From Adlercreutzia rubneri (lineage in GTDB: Bacteria; Actinomycetota; Coriobacteriia; Coriobacteriales; Eggerthellaceae), in contig NZ_WPOO01000013.1 in NCBI RefSeq assembly GCF_009755265.1, forward strand, positions 26,293 through 90,292: DNA of 64,000 nucleotides. Reading direction: 5' to 3'. The translations under genes were made by a program, and so were the position numbers. Position 1 is the stretch's first letter. Every line of letters starts with the position of its first letter. The notes beneath the pieces were generated by a model. The model worked only from the letters and a program-made list of their open reading frames with translations. It did not search any database and was not told where the DNA came from. Positions 32,365-41,501 of this stretch are shown here, one piece after another.

Positions 32365-35300
32365 TTAAGCGGTAGCTATTTGATTTGCGAAGAAGTCTTT
32401 ATGCAGTTGATGGATTATTCGGGCGGTTTCCTCGAGCGTGTAGCAAAAACGTGCGACTTGTTGGGCATCTACTGACATTTTGTGGGTAGGAGCGGAGTTG
32501 TCTATCACGTCCTCGATGGCGCTCTCGATTGTTGCGAGATTGGTTTCCGCCAAGATGCAGCCCGTCGCACCATTCTCGATAATCTCGCTACAGGGATTGT
32601 TTGCTGCGCAGAGAAGAGGCACTCCGGCCATCATGGCGCCAACGCCGGTGCTTACGGAGAGGTCTTCGTCCGAGATCATGAGGGCGATATCGCTGCAGTG
32701 CCAGAGCTCTGGCATGTCGCTGCGGCTACCGAACACTCCAACTGAGCCCGAAAGCTCCTTTTCCGCGATAGTGCTCTGAAGAATTACCATAGCATTATCG
32801 TCGAGTCTTTCCGCAATGATAGCGATGCTACAGGTTGTGCCAGATCGCTTCTGCGTTAGCTCACTAACAGCGGCAAGGGCGGAGGATAAGATTTCTGCGG
32901 CGCTTTTCGTCAGTGCCTCGACGCAGAATACCGCTCTGAGATGATCGAGGTTCGTGCGTCCGTGGAGGGAATAGAATTTATGGGGCTCGGCGCCGTCGTA
33001 GATGACTTGCGCGGAAACACGGGGGCATCTATTTGAGAGCGTACGTGCGGCAGTGTCAGATGCAGCATATATTGCGCCAACCCGGCTAAGCGCATCGGTT
33101 ATGATTTCGTCGCTCATTGCTCCTGTTCTTATTGACGAGCGAAGATGGAAAATGCTGGGAACGTTCGCAGCGGCTGCTGCTAATGCCCCGTAAAGGCCAT
33201 CGTAGTTGATGCAGTGCACTATATCGAAATGCTCTTCCTCGATGTATTTTGCAAGCTTGGCTAGAACCTTGCGATCGAAGGCGAATGTGGGTTCCTTCTT
33301 GATCGGTGCCGTGTTGCCATCGGTGGTGCGAGGGGCCTCTTTGAAGATGGGGAAGATGCGGTAGGGAACGCGTTCGGTGTTCAGTACGACTTCTAAAGCT
33401 CCCTTTTCCGGTATGACGACGGTGCTCTTCTCACCGAGCTCGGTTAAGATTCTCGCCAGTATCACGCACGACTGCATCTCGGAGGAGCATTCTGCGCTGT
33501 CGAGTACGATAAGTGTTTTGGGACTCGTTTTAGACACGAGGTGAGGCGTCTCCTGCGTCCTTTTTCCTCCGAGTTGGGTGAGTCTTTTGGCAGAAGAGCG
33601 AAGTTGACGCAAACGTGCGGACAAGTTGCGTGCTGTTTTTACCGCACGCCCTGCCTTGGTCGCCTCGTTGAGCTCTCTTTGCAGGCGATTTCCCCGTCTC
33701 TCGTAAGATATGCGCAGCTCGTCGGGACGAACGCCCCATCGAATTGCCGTGAGAAAGCGCTCCGCCTCCTTGCTGCAGCAGCGGAGCACCTCGTTTCTCT
33801 GAGCAGTGTTTGCATTGCGATAATCTACTCGGCAAAGCCTCGCCCACTCATTGCAAAATGCATCAAGCGCATGCCATACGAGGTAGTCGTCATCGCGGGA
33901 TTCAAGCAGGTTCTGCAGTGTTCCCAAGCCCTCTAACCTGCTTAGAATCTTCTTGGCAGGTTCAACAGGTTTGTCGATAGGGTAATCGGTGATTCTGCGA
34001 ATGTAGGTTCCTCTGTTGGAGCAGCCGGCACGATTCGCGAGAAGAATAAGTTGCAAGGCGAGAAGATGATCGTTAAGCTCGGTGTAACGTGACGGAATCG
34101 CAGCTTTCTTCAAGAGCTCCTTCGAGAACACCATGGACCAGATTTCATCGTGAAAGTCATCCGCTTCTTCCATTTCGGCGAAAAGCAATTCGCCGGTGGA
34201 GATCGAGGGATAGAGGCGATGTGAGGCAAAGGGGTTTCCCTTTTTTTGATATTTCTTTTCCACAAAAGGAGTTTCGTAATATGCACGTACTCCATGAACG
34301 ACAAGATCGAGGTCATAGTCGTTCAGCTGGTCGGAAATTGAGGCAAGGGCGTCGCTCTCCAAGCGATCTGACGGCATGAGAAGCTGGATGAAGTTTCCGC
34401 TTGCTTGGCGAGAAGCCGCAATGATGGCATCGTAAGCTGTCGCTCCGTGCAATCTGAGCAAAGTTGTATTGTTTCTCGACGCGTATTCTGAAGCAAGCGG
34501 AAAAGAGCCGTCGGATGAACCGGTGTCGACGAGGACGACTTCGTATTCTTTACAGGTCTGGCTCTCTATGCTTTCGAGGCACTCGGGAAGATGCCGTTCG
34601 TTATTGGCGAAGGGAACGATGATAGTGAAGAGATTGCTTTCTTCAAGCCCGCTATCTTTCTGCGGGATAAGCACGATAGGGGTTTGCTGATCCTGGGAAG
34701 GACCGGAATCTGAAGAGCTGCTATCTACTCCTGCGATAGCGAGATACTCCTCACGAGAGGCGTCGTCGAAGAGATGTGCGTCGAAACGGTTCAATTCGAT
34801 GTCTCGAAGGAAATCTCCGCGCATCCTATCTAGGAAAGATAGCTTCAAGGCGGCGCTTACGCGTCCGATATTCCAGAGATACGTCTTGTATCTGAGAGCG
34901 CAGAGGATATGGTAAAACAGGCCATCCGAATTTCGACTGTCCAGGAACTCTTCGCACTCGTCCATCTCGTCGCAAACAGCGAAGACCTTTGCCCGAGAAT
35001 TCGAAGACGAGAAGGCGCTGTCCAGGCGATAGTGTATTACCGGGGTCTCCGTAGCCATGGCGCGCTCAGCCGAGACCCAAACTTTGAAGGCAAAAGAGGT
35101 GTCCTGGTATGAGGCTCCAGGCGTCTCGTTGAACCGTATGTTGTTCTTTAGCAGGAAGTCTCGCTTATAGATTCCCGTCCAGATGCTAGGGTTCATCCAG
35201 AAACAGCGAGGATAGTCCTTTGGTGTGAAAACGGTGTCGAAGGGAACTTGAGGAAGCCATGTGGGGCAATGTCGATCAACCTTGGTGATTGCGTTGAAGA

Positions 35301-35685
35301 ACGACTCTTTAGTCTCGGAAAACTGAAGGTAGCAACCTTTGACAATGTCCAAATTGCTCTTGGTGGCCAGTGCATATAGCTTTTCCCAAGCATGCTCGCA
35401 GACATAATCGTCGGATTCGAGGATGCCAACGTATGTGCCAGTTGCCGCATCAAGCCCATCGTTCATTGCGGCCCCATAGCCGGCATTGGGCTTGTCTATT
35501 ACCTTAACCCTGCTGTCCTGCTTTTCGTACTTGTGCAGAATCTCGAGCGATCCATCGGTTGAGCCGTCGTTGATACAGATTATTTCTACGTCTTGAAATG
35601 ACTGGCGCAAAGCGCTGTCGAGGCAGTCGGCGAGATAGTTCTCGACATTGCAGACAGGCATAATAATTGACAGTTTTGGACTCAT
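32365..35685 (-). CDS. Triple-domain glycosyltransferase (GT2-GT2-GT4 fusion)
   Basis: The protein is 1106 aa. Domain 1 (about 5-230) is a GT2 with SIIMPVCNVENYLADCLDSA, INDGSTDGS and LESDDYV. Domain 2 (about 352-560) is a second GT2 with TIIVPFANNERHLPECLES and VDTGSSDGS. Its metal motif is MPSDR rather than a full DxD, so activity is uncertain. A helical, Arg-rich linker (about 640-740) leads to a GT4-like GT-B domain (about 745-1095) with FDIVHCINYDGLYGALAA and a late EIIENGATGCILAE, typical of the donor site. It probably adds two or three sugars in sequence on a lipid-linked glycan (inference). The ATG at 35685 has GAGGAG. AT-rich for the window. Confidence 0.88.
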   Translation of the reverse strand: MSPKLSIIMPVCNVENYLADCLDSALRQSFQDVEIICINDGSTDGSLEILHKYEKQDSRVKVIDKPNAGYGAAMNDGLDAATGTYVGILESDDYVCEHAWEKLYALATKSNLDIVKGCYLQFSETKESFFNAITKVDRHCPTWLPQVPFDTVFTPKDYPRCFWMNPSIWTGIYKRDFLLKNNIRFNETPGASYQDTSFAFKVWVSAERAMATETPVIHYRLDSAFSSSNSRAKVFAVCDEMDECEEFLDSRNSDGLFYHILCALRYKTYLWNIGRVSAALKLSFLDRMRGDFLRDIELNRFDAHLFDDASREEYLAIAGVDSSSSDSGPSQDQQTPIVLIPQKDSGLEESNLFTIIVPFANNERHLPECLESIESQTCKEYEVVLVDTGSSDGSFPLASEYASRNNTTLLRLHGATAYDAIIAASRQASGNFIQLLMPSDRLESDALASISDQLNDYDLDLVVHGVRAYYETPFVEKKYQKKGNPFASHRLYPSISTGELLFAEMEEADDFHDEIWSMVFSKELLKKAAIPSRYTELNDHLLALQLILLANRAGCSNRGTYIRRITDYPIDKPVEPAKKILSRLEGLGTLQNLLESRDDDYLVWHALDAFCNEWARLCRVDYRNANTAQRNEVLRCCSKEAERFLTAIRWGVRPDELRISYERRGNRLQRELNEATKAGRAVKTARNLSARLRQLRSSAKRLTQLGGKRTQETPHLVSKTSPKTLIVLDSAECSSEMQSCVILARILTELGEKSTVVIPEKGALEVVLNTERVPYRIFPIFKEAPRTTDGNTAPIKKEPTFAFDRKVLAKLAKYIEEEHFDIVHCINYDGLYGALAAAAANVPSIFHLRSSIRTGAMSDEIITDALSRVGAIYAASDTAARTLSNRCPRVSAQVIYDGAEPHKFYSLHGRTNLDHLRAVFCVEALTKSAAEILSSALAAVSELTQKRSGTTCSIAIIAERLDDNAMVILQSTIAEKELSGSVGVFGSRSDMPELWHCSDIALMISDEDLSVSTGVGAMMAGVPLLCAANNPCSEIIENGATGCILAETNLATIESAIEDVIDNSAPTHKMSVDAQQVARFCYTLEETARIIHQLHKDFFANQIATA

Positions 35686-35790
35686 GTGGAACTCCTCAAG
35701 TTGTTTTTCTGTGCGCAGGCATTGGCCCTTAGTGCACTAATGCTTCTAAGGTGCAAATGAAGTATCAAGAATCAAGGGCGATGTGGAAGT

Positions 35791-37053
35791 CTAACTTGCA
35801 TCCTCTCCTTCATTTTCCGTTTCGAAAAAATATGGATTTCTAGAGTTGAACGAAATATAATTGGCTGGATGCGCAATGAAATACACATCAGGATCGGAAG
35901 ATGATCCGCCGCATAATTCGGTGAGCCTGTCTTCAGTTGTTGTGGAAGCGTGGAGTGCCGTCGTGACGGAAACCCTGTCGTAGCTTGTCGCTACTGGCCG
36001 CAGAAGTGCGCCACCAAAGGAGTCGCAAATGATTACTGCATTGCCATCGCCCGGTTTTGCCGTGTTACTAATGGAAGACGCGAAATTGTAATATAAGTCA
36101 TAGAATTGGAAATGACGGTTAAGCCAATTTGCTTCGTAATAGGCAGGATGCTCTTCTCCGGAGAGTGTTTCCCCGTTCGAGTCGAACACTATCGACTCGA
36201 ACGGATCCGCAAAGTCGAAAGGGGTATCCTCAATCAAGCAGAGTGAGCTTCTGGCGAAGGCGCCCGAATATGGAGGACCATCAATCGTGCGGTAGGATAT
36301 CTCCTCAAAAGTGCTGCTTGGCATAGGTCGACTCAATAAAAGCTTGGACGCTTTGAACGCGCCGCGAGCATTCCAATGATGGTCGCTCTTGAAAAAGTCA
36401 TCATAGTAGACGATCGGATCTACGTAGCTATTGTCGATTATCCGGACGTTCTGGCATCCGGATAATCTTGATTTCATATAACTGGAGACATCGCTGGTAG
36501 TTGCCTTTGCTTGGACGTATTGCATTGCGGGGTTTGAGGCGGACGTCGATGACATGTCGACGAGGAAGATGGTAATAGACTGATTCGGATTGTTTTGGGA
36601 ATATGACTCAATACTGTCGCAGAAGTGGTTATAGTCCTGTAGGCTTGCCGTGGAAAGAGAAGGAATTTGCCCCAGCGCTTTAAGGGCGGGACAATAGATA
36701 TAAGAACTTCCATAATAGGTTGGGTAGCAGTCCCAACCGAAGAGCTCGTTCGATAAGCTAATAGCTGAACGTTGGAGTGTTGCGTTGGCAATGAGCGCGC
36801 TGCCTTTCATCGGAATATGGTTGCCCGCCGCCGTTTCGACGGCTTCTTGAAGAGCTTTGGATCCGAAGCCGGACAGCGAAAGATTGCCGCGGACGTCAGC
36901 TTTGGCCGTCCCCCCCGATAAATAAGCAGCTTCATCCATGGTGAACCAAGAGGGAAGCGTTATTCCGGTATGCTCTGCGAACCATAACCCAAAAGGTCCG
37001 CAGAGCATAATAAATAGCACAAGCGAAAAGCATACATTTCTCAGGTGTTGCAT
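35791..37053 (-). CDS. DHHW/AlgX-AlgJ-like SGNH acetyltransfer protein
   Basis: The protein is 420 aa. One N-terminal membrane anchor (about 6-27) places the rest outside the cell. SDHHWNARGAFKAS near 223 (Asp-His pair) and IICDSFGGALL near 343 (Ser) match the catalytic triad layout of AlgX/AlgJ/PatB-type SGNH enzymes, which take acetyl groups passed by an MBOAT protein and place them on surface glycans. The MBOAT partner is two genes upstream in the same direction (38400-39926). GGAG precedes the ATG. Confidence 0.78.
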   Translation of the reverse strand: MQHLRNVCFSLVLFIMLCGPFGLWFAEHTGITLPSWFTMDEAAYLSGGTAKADVRGNLSLSGFGSKALQEAVETAAGNHIPMKGSALIANATLQRSAISLSNELFGWDCYPTYYGSSYIYCPALKALGQIPSLSTASLQDYNHFCDSIESYSQNNPNQSITIFLVDMSSTSASNPAMQYVQAKATTSDVSSYMKSRLSGCQNVRIIDNSYVDPIVYYDDFFKSDHHWNARGAFKASKLLLSRPMPSSTFEEISYRTIDGPPYSGAFARSSLCLIEDTPFDFADPFESIVFDSNGETLSGEEHPAYYEANWLNRHFQFYDLYYNFASSISNTAKPGDGNAVIICDSFGGALLRPVATSYDRVSVTTALHASTTTEDRLTELCGGSSSDPDVYFIAHPANYISFNSRNPYFFETENEGEDAS

Positions 37054-37136
37054 GATTCGCGAAACTCCAATTCATGAAAGGAAAGATTATCGGCAGGATA
37101 ACATAGCATGGGAGAGCGAACTACTACGAAACCGAC

Positions 37137-38249
37137 TCACTTGTTTGCTATCCTTCTGAGTGCGCGAGGGATAGCTGTCAGCATATGCCCGACTCTAAAT
37201 GAATGAGAGGAGCGGATGCGGTTGTTCTGCGTCTTGAGCTTCTTCACTTCGTTGTTGAGCCGGAGTATTTCCTCCTTGCGGGCATTTTGATTCTCGTAAT
37301 CTAGGGTTTCGCCGATGAATGAAAACTCTTCACTGTGTAGGTAGTAACTGCGTGGAAACCCTAGCAGATCTAGTTTCCTGAACCACTCGTCTCTCAGGTG
37401 CCTGCGTATCTCATCGGCTTTGTTCCCAGGCGCGATGTCGACTTTCCATTTGCACATATATAGAGCGTAATTTGTGAACATCTGCGAAAAGTCAGCCCAG
37501 ATGTTCATGGCGATGAGCTTGCTTTTCAGATCGTAGAGGGCGACGAAAGCGCATTCATACAAATCAATCATTGTTGTATCGGTTATAGAGCTGCCGTTGC
37601 TTCTACGACGGTAGTGATACAGCTCTTCGTCGAGGATTACTATTTTCGGCGAGGCAGCCATAGTAGCGTATACAAAAGACAGATCATCATGGGAACGGAT
37701 CGTCTGAAAACGAAGATTATGCTTCTCGATGATTGATCTCCGTATCATTTTGTTCCCGATGTAGCCAATGACGTCTCGGAATAGATCGATTGCGCTCGCA
37801 GGGGGGAAGGGGGTGTTGGTTGCCAGATCGACATTTACCGCCCAAGGCATTGATCTGTACTCGCCTGTGTCTTCGTAGTAAGTGTCGATATAGGAAATCA
37901 CCATGCCAACATCTGAATTCTCGAAGGGAAGGGCCATATGTTCTAACAGTACTGGCGAAAGAGTGTCATCAGAATCGATGCATATCATCAACTCGCCTTT
38001 CGCGTGGTCGATTCCTCTGTTTCTTGCGGATGCTCCCCCTGCGTTCTCCTGGTGAATGATCGAGACCCTCGGATCCCTCTGGAAAAAGGACTCTAAAAGC
38101 GAGAGGCTTCTATCGGTGGAACCGTCATCGACGAATATCACTTCATAATCTTCAAAAGTTTGATTTTCGAGCGAGGAGAAAAGATCGGGCAAGTACGCCT
38201 CGCTGTTGTATACGGGAACAATTATCGAAATATAGGGTATGTGTGACAC
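37137..38249 (-). CDS. Family 2 glycosyltransferase
   Basis: A GT2 domain begins ISIIVPVYNSEAYLPDLFS, followed by VDDGSTDRS and the metal-binding ICIDSDDTLS near 95. A C-terminal coiled coil (NQNARKEEILRLNNEVKKL) and basic tail resemble those of the GT at 31092. I place the start at GTG 38249 (370 aa) because GAAAGG lies just upstream and the GT2 core starts six residues later. The frame is open to 38342, which would add 31 unconserved-looking residues. It lies between the MBOAT and DHHW genes. Confidence 0.85.
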   Translation of the reverse strand: MSHIPYISIIVPVYNSEAYLPDLFSSLENQTFEDYEVIFVDDGSTDRSLSLLESFFQRDPRVSIIHQENAGGASARNRGIDHAKGELMICIDSDDTLSPVLLEHMALPFENSDVGMVISYIDTYYEDTGEYRSMPWAVNVDLATNTPFPPASAIDLFRDVIGYIGNKMIRRSIIEKHNLRFQTIRSHDDLSFVYATMAASPKIVILDEELYHYRRRSNGSSITDTTMIDLYECAFVALYDLKSKLIAMNIWADFSQMFTNYALYMCKWKVDIAPGNKADEIRRHLRDEWFRKLDLLGFPRSYYLHSEEFSFIGETLDYENQNARKEEILRLNNEVKKLKTQNNRIRSSHSFRVGHMLTAIPRALRRIANK

Positions 38250-38399
38250 GGTCGGCCTTTCGCTATGGGTTAATGCTCCGCGTTCTTTATTGTCTGCGTT
38301 TCTCGACACCTTGCCACGACCTATCATTCCATCGAATAACATCCGCCAGCGGATCGTTCATGAGTGCATCTTTTCTGCGTTGTGGGGGATTCAAAAGAT

Positions 38400-39926
38400 C
38401 TAAAACTGGAAGTAAATCAACGGGTTGTACGAGCTGGAGACCACCGACATGCAGCTCAGGACGAAGACGGCCAGAAGGGCCACGTCGGCGAGCACGTTCA
38501 CGGCGGTCACGGCGCGGGCGCGGCCAGCGGGCACGGGGCCCTCGCAGACCACCTGGCAGGGCGGCACGGCGGTGTTGCCCTTCTGCGGGGCGGCGACGAT
38601 GGCGCGATGCGGGTCGCCCTCGGCCCAGGCCTGGATCTTCTTGCGCAGCCACGGCGCCCATGGCAGCGAACCCACGATAAAGATGGGCACGAGGCTCACG
38701 TAACTCCAAGACTGCAGCTCCCAGAGCGTGGAGGTGCCCAGCCACCCGTAGGCGCCGAACATGGCGCAGAACCACTCCCCCACGTTCGAAAGCCCCGTCA
38801 CGGCGAACAGGAGCCACCCGAAGAAGAACAGCACGACGCACCAGATATGGCTCACGAACCGCGGCAGCCTATCGAGCGCCCTCATGACGAAGAACTTCTC
38901 CAGCAGGATGAGCACGCCCCAGTACAGGCCCCACAGAAGGAAGTTCCACGCGGCGCCGTGCCAGATGCCCGTCAGGCCCCACACGATCATGGTGTTCAGC
39001 ACGAAGCGCGGCGTGCTCACGCGGTTGCCGCCGAGCGGGATGTACACGTAGTCGCGGAAGAAGCCGCCGAGCGACATGTGCCAGCGGCGCCAAAACTCCG
39101 TGGCCGACTTCGACGTGTAGGGGTAGTTGAAGTTGCGCGGGTACTCGAAGCCCATCATCTTGCCAAGGCCGATAGCCATGTCCGAGTAGCCGGAGAAGTC
39201 GAAGTAAATCTGGAAGGTGTAGGCGGCCACGCCCGAGAAGCAGCCGATAAAGCCGATCTCGGCCGCCTCGCGGGGCAGCAGCGAGTCGGCCAGCACGCCG
39301 GCGGTGTTGGCGAGCAGCACCTTCTTGCCCAAGCCCACGCAGAACAGCCGCAGGCCCTGAGCGAAGCCCTCCAGCGTGGCGCGGCGGTTATCGATCTCGT
39401 GCTCGATGTCGGCGTAGCGCACGATGGGGCCAGCCACCAGCTGCGGGAACATGGCGATGTACATGCCGAGGTACAGCGGGTTCTTTTGCACCTTCACCTC
39501 GCCGCGATAGACATCCACCACGTAGGTGATGGCCTGCAGGGTGAAGAACGAGATGCCGATAGGCAGCGCCAGGTTCAACTCGGCGATGAACTCCTCGCCG
39601 ATGGCGCGGTTGATGTTCTCGGCCAGAAAGCCCTGGTACTTGTAGAACCCGAGCACGAGCAGGTTGGCCGCGAGCGCCGCCACGAGCCAGAACCGCTTCG
39701 GTGCCGTCTTGCCCTCGCCGCACTTGCCGATAATGAAGGCGAACAGCCAGTTGAAGCAGATGGAGGCCACCATGAGCCACACGTACACCGGCTCGCCCCA
39801 AGCGTAGAACAAAAGCGAGAACAGCAGCAGGACCACGTTCTTCGCCGGCCGCCACGGCATGGCGAAGTAAACCGCCAAGAACAGCGGCAGAAATGCGAAC
39901 AGGAATATCGTGCTGGAAAAGACCAT
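38400..39926 (-). CDS. MBOAT-family O-acyltransferase (AlgI/PatA-like)
   Basis: The protein is 508 aa and polytopic (about eleven helices). MBOAT signature regions are present: FPQLVAGPIVRYADIE near 168, FDFSGYSDMAIGLGKMMG near 240, SATEFWRRWHMSLGGFFRDY near 270 and GIWHGAAWNF, where the catalytic-type His lies near 322. It passes acyl groups across the membrane to the DHHW protein encoded downstream. The gene is much GC-richer than both neighbours, unlike the genes it appears to work with. No clear ribosome site precedes the ATG at 39926. Confidence 0.93.
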   Translation of the reverse strand: MVFSSTIFLFAFLPLFLAVYFAMPWRPAKNVVLLLFSLLFYAWGEPVYVWLMVASICFNWLFAFIIGKCGEGKTAPKRFWLVAALAANLLVLGFYKYQGFLAENINRAIGEEFIAELNLALPIGISFFTLQAITYVVDVYRGEVKVQKNPLYLGMYIAMFPQLVAGPIVRYADIEHEIDNRRATLEGFAQGLRLFCVGLGKKVLLANTAGVLADSLLPREAAEIGFIGCFSGVAAYTFQIYFDFSGYSDMAIGLGKMMGFEYPRNFNYPYTSKSATEFWRRWHMSLGGFFRDYVYIPLGGNRVSTPRFVLNTMIVWGLTGIWHGAAWNFLLWGLYWGVLILLEKFFVMRALDRLPRFVSHIWCVVLFFFGWLLFAVTGLSNVGEWFCAMFGAYGWLGTSTLWELQSWSYVSLVPIFIVGSLPWAPWLRKKIQAWAEGDPHRAIVAAPQKGNTAVPPCQVVCEGPVPAGRARAVTAVNVLADVALLAVFVLSCMSVVSSSYNPLIYFQF

Positions 39927-40001
39927 GATGCGATCTTAGCAGAAAGTCTTATGCCTTTGCCATGCCATCTGTCACTGGCCGTTCTCGGGCAATATAAGTC
40001 G

Positions 40002-40032
40002 TTGGATGAACATGAAGAGGGGATGCTACAAT
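40002..40032 (+). promoter_or_regulatory. Weak promoter candidate for the polymerase gene
   Basis: TTGGAT (40002-40007) and TACAAT (40027-40032) are 19 bases apart, in the divergent gap between the MBOAT gene and the gene at 40058. The spacing is long, so confidence is low. Confidence 0.35.
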
Positions 40033-40057
40033 AGCCGCTGATACAGGCCAATAGTCT

Positions 40058-41311
40058 ATGAAAGGCATAAGGGTGGGCAGATTGGAGTTATGCGAAGCAC
40101 GCGCTTTTGTGATCGATGCGATCCTCCGTGCAAACGGTATTCTACTGACAACTCTTGTCGCGTTGGCCGCTCTTTTCCTCATTCCTTCGAATTCGACCTT
40201 CCTCTATTACTGGCAAGGTGGATTGTTCCTGGAGGGATTTGAGGTGGTGCGATGGATTATTATCTTGTTTATTGGCTCCTTCTATTTCTTTTCGCGCGAT
40301 GGGTCTAGAGACGCCTTTGTCCTAATTACTCTCGCCCTTGTTCTGGCTGCTCTTTTACCCACGCTACTATACGAGGGTAGCAAAGAATTGTGGGCTCATA
40401 ATTGGTTAGCGTATGTGGCGGTGGTGATGCTTGTATCGATGCTAGTTCACCGACGCCCAAAGGAATTATTGGCTGGTGTCCTTCTTGCCGCCTGCGGTCT
40501 GTCTGTATGCAACGTTGTCTCCATGGTGTTGTTTCCGGGGGGCGTTTATGCGGCTGAGTTTTATTTTTATGACAACAGGAATGCTGCTTATCAGATCAGT
40601 TTTCTTTCTCTAGCGTGCTCTTTGCTTTTAGATTACGCGTTCCGCAAAAGGTTTTCTTTGCGCTCCCTCATGGTGTTTGTTGTTGTGATTGCGCAGACCC
40701 TTCTCTCCGGATCCGCAACAACCTCGCTAGCCATGCTTTTTCTTGTAGCCTCCCTTCTCGTTATTCAAAAAAAGAGAATGCGGGGTTTCTTCAATGGCCT
40801 AACGATGCTAGTGGGATCGGGCATACTGTTCTTGCTTGTTGTTGTGGTGAGGATCGAAAATCATATGGGCCCTTTTATAGCGGGCGTTTTCGGAAAAAGC
40901 ATTACCTTTTCCGGTCGCACGCCAATCTGGGATCTTGCGTTTACTCTGCTCGATGGGCAGCATGTTGTTTTTGGCTATGGCGTTTCGGGCAATGAGTATC
41001 TGATTATCAATCAAGCTCACTATTATCATACGCACAATATCTATTTAGATGTCTTGTTTACATCGGGTCTTATTGGCCTAATACTAATGCTATGTCTTCT
41101 TGGTTTGACGGCAATAAGGCTTTATAAGTGTCGGCATAATATTTCGGTTGCAGTTCTATCTTCCTTTTTTGGTGCCTACTTAATGGTGGGCACCATGGAG
41201 CCAATGACGAATGTATCCTTCTTTCTATTCATTTCTTTGGCCTATTACTGGTCGAAGAGAAGCAGATTGACCCATGCTAACGGAATCTCGGTGAGGTATA
41301 GAAATGCATAA
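40058..41311 (+). CDS. O-antigen ligase/polymerase-like membrane protein (Wzy/WaaL type), first copy
   Basis: The protein is 417 aa with about eleven helices and one larger outer loop (about 275-345). SGRTPIWDLAFTLL and HTHNIYLDVLFTSGLIGL are the usual landmarks of the O-antigen polymerase/ligase superfamily. It should join lipid-linked repeat units or ligate the finished chain at the outer membrane face. The start could be ATG 40058 or GTG 40073, which is better spaced from AAAGG at 40061-40065. Markedly AT-rich. A second such protein is encoded at 51793. Confidence 0.85.
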   Translation: MKGIRVGRLELCEARAFVIDAILRANGILLTTLVALAALFLIPSNSTFLYYWQGGLFLEGFEVVRWIIILFIGSFYFFSRDGSRDAFVLITLALVLAALLPTLLYEGSKELWAHNWLAYVAVVMLVSMLVHRRPKELLAGVLLAACGLSVCNVVSMVLFPGGVYAAEFYFYDNRNAAYQISFLSLACSLLLDYAFRKRFSLRSLMVFVVVIAQTLLSGSATTSLAMLFLVASLLVIQKKRMRGFFNGLTMLVGSGILFLLVVVVRIENHMGPFIAGVFGKSITFSGRTPIWDLAFTLLDGQHVVFGYGVSGNEYLIINQAHYYHTHNIYLDVLFTSGLIGLILMLCLLGLTAIRLYKCRHNISVAVLSSFFGAYLMVGTMEPMTNVSFFLFISLAYYWSKRSRLTHANGISVRYRNA

Positions 41312-41439
41312 AGGCTGAATTGCGAAGCAAGCGAGCGTCATGCGAGGTGCGCGCGTTTCCTGTTGGCCGCATAATCTTTTGCAGGGTCACCCTTTCGTTG
41401 AACAAATTATTGTTTCCCTGTTTGAGCTTGGCTGGCTCT

Positions 41440-41467
41440 TTGCGCTGATGGGGAAGTCGTTTATACT
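41440..41467 (+). promoter_or_regulatory. Promoter candidate for the Wzx/Wzy-type operon
   Basis: TTGCGC (41440-41445) and TATACT (41462-41467) are 16 bases apart, 35 bases before the TTG start at 41502. The genes that follow are nearly all overlapping, so this may drive most of 41502-52983. Confidence 0.5.
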
Positions 41468-41501
41468 TGGAATGTTTTTCGTATACTGAAATGAGGCTGT
41501 T

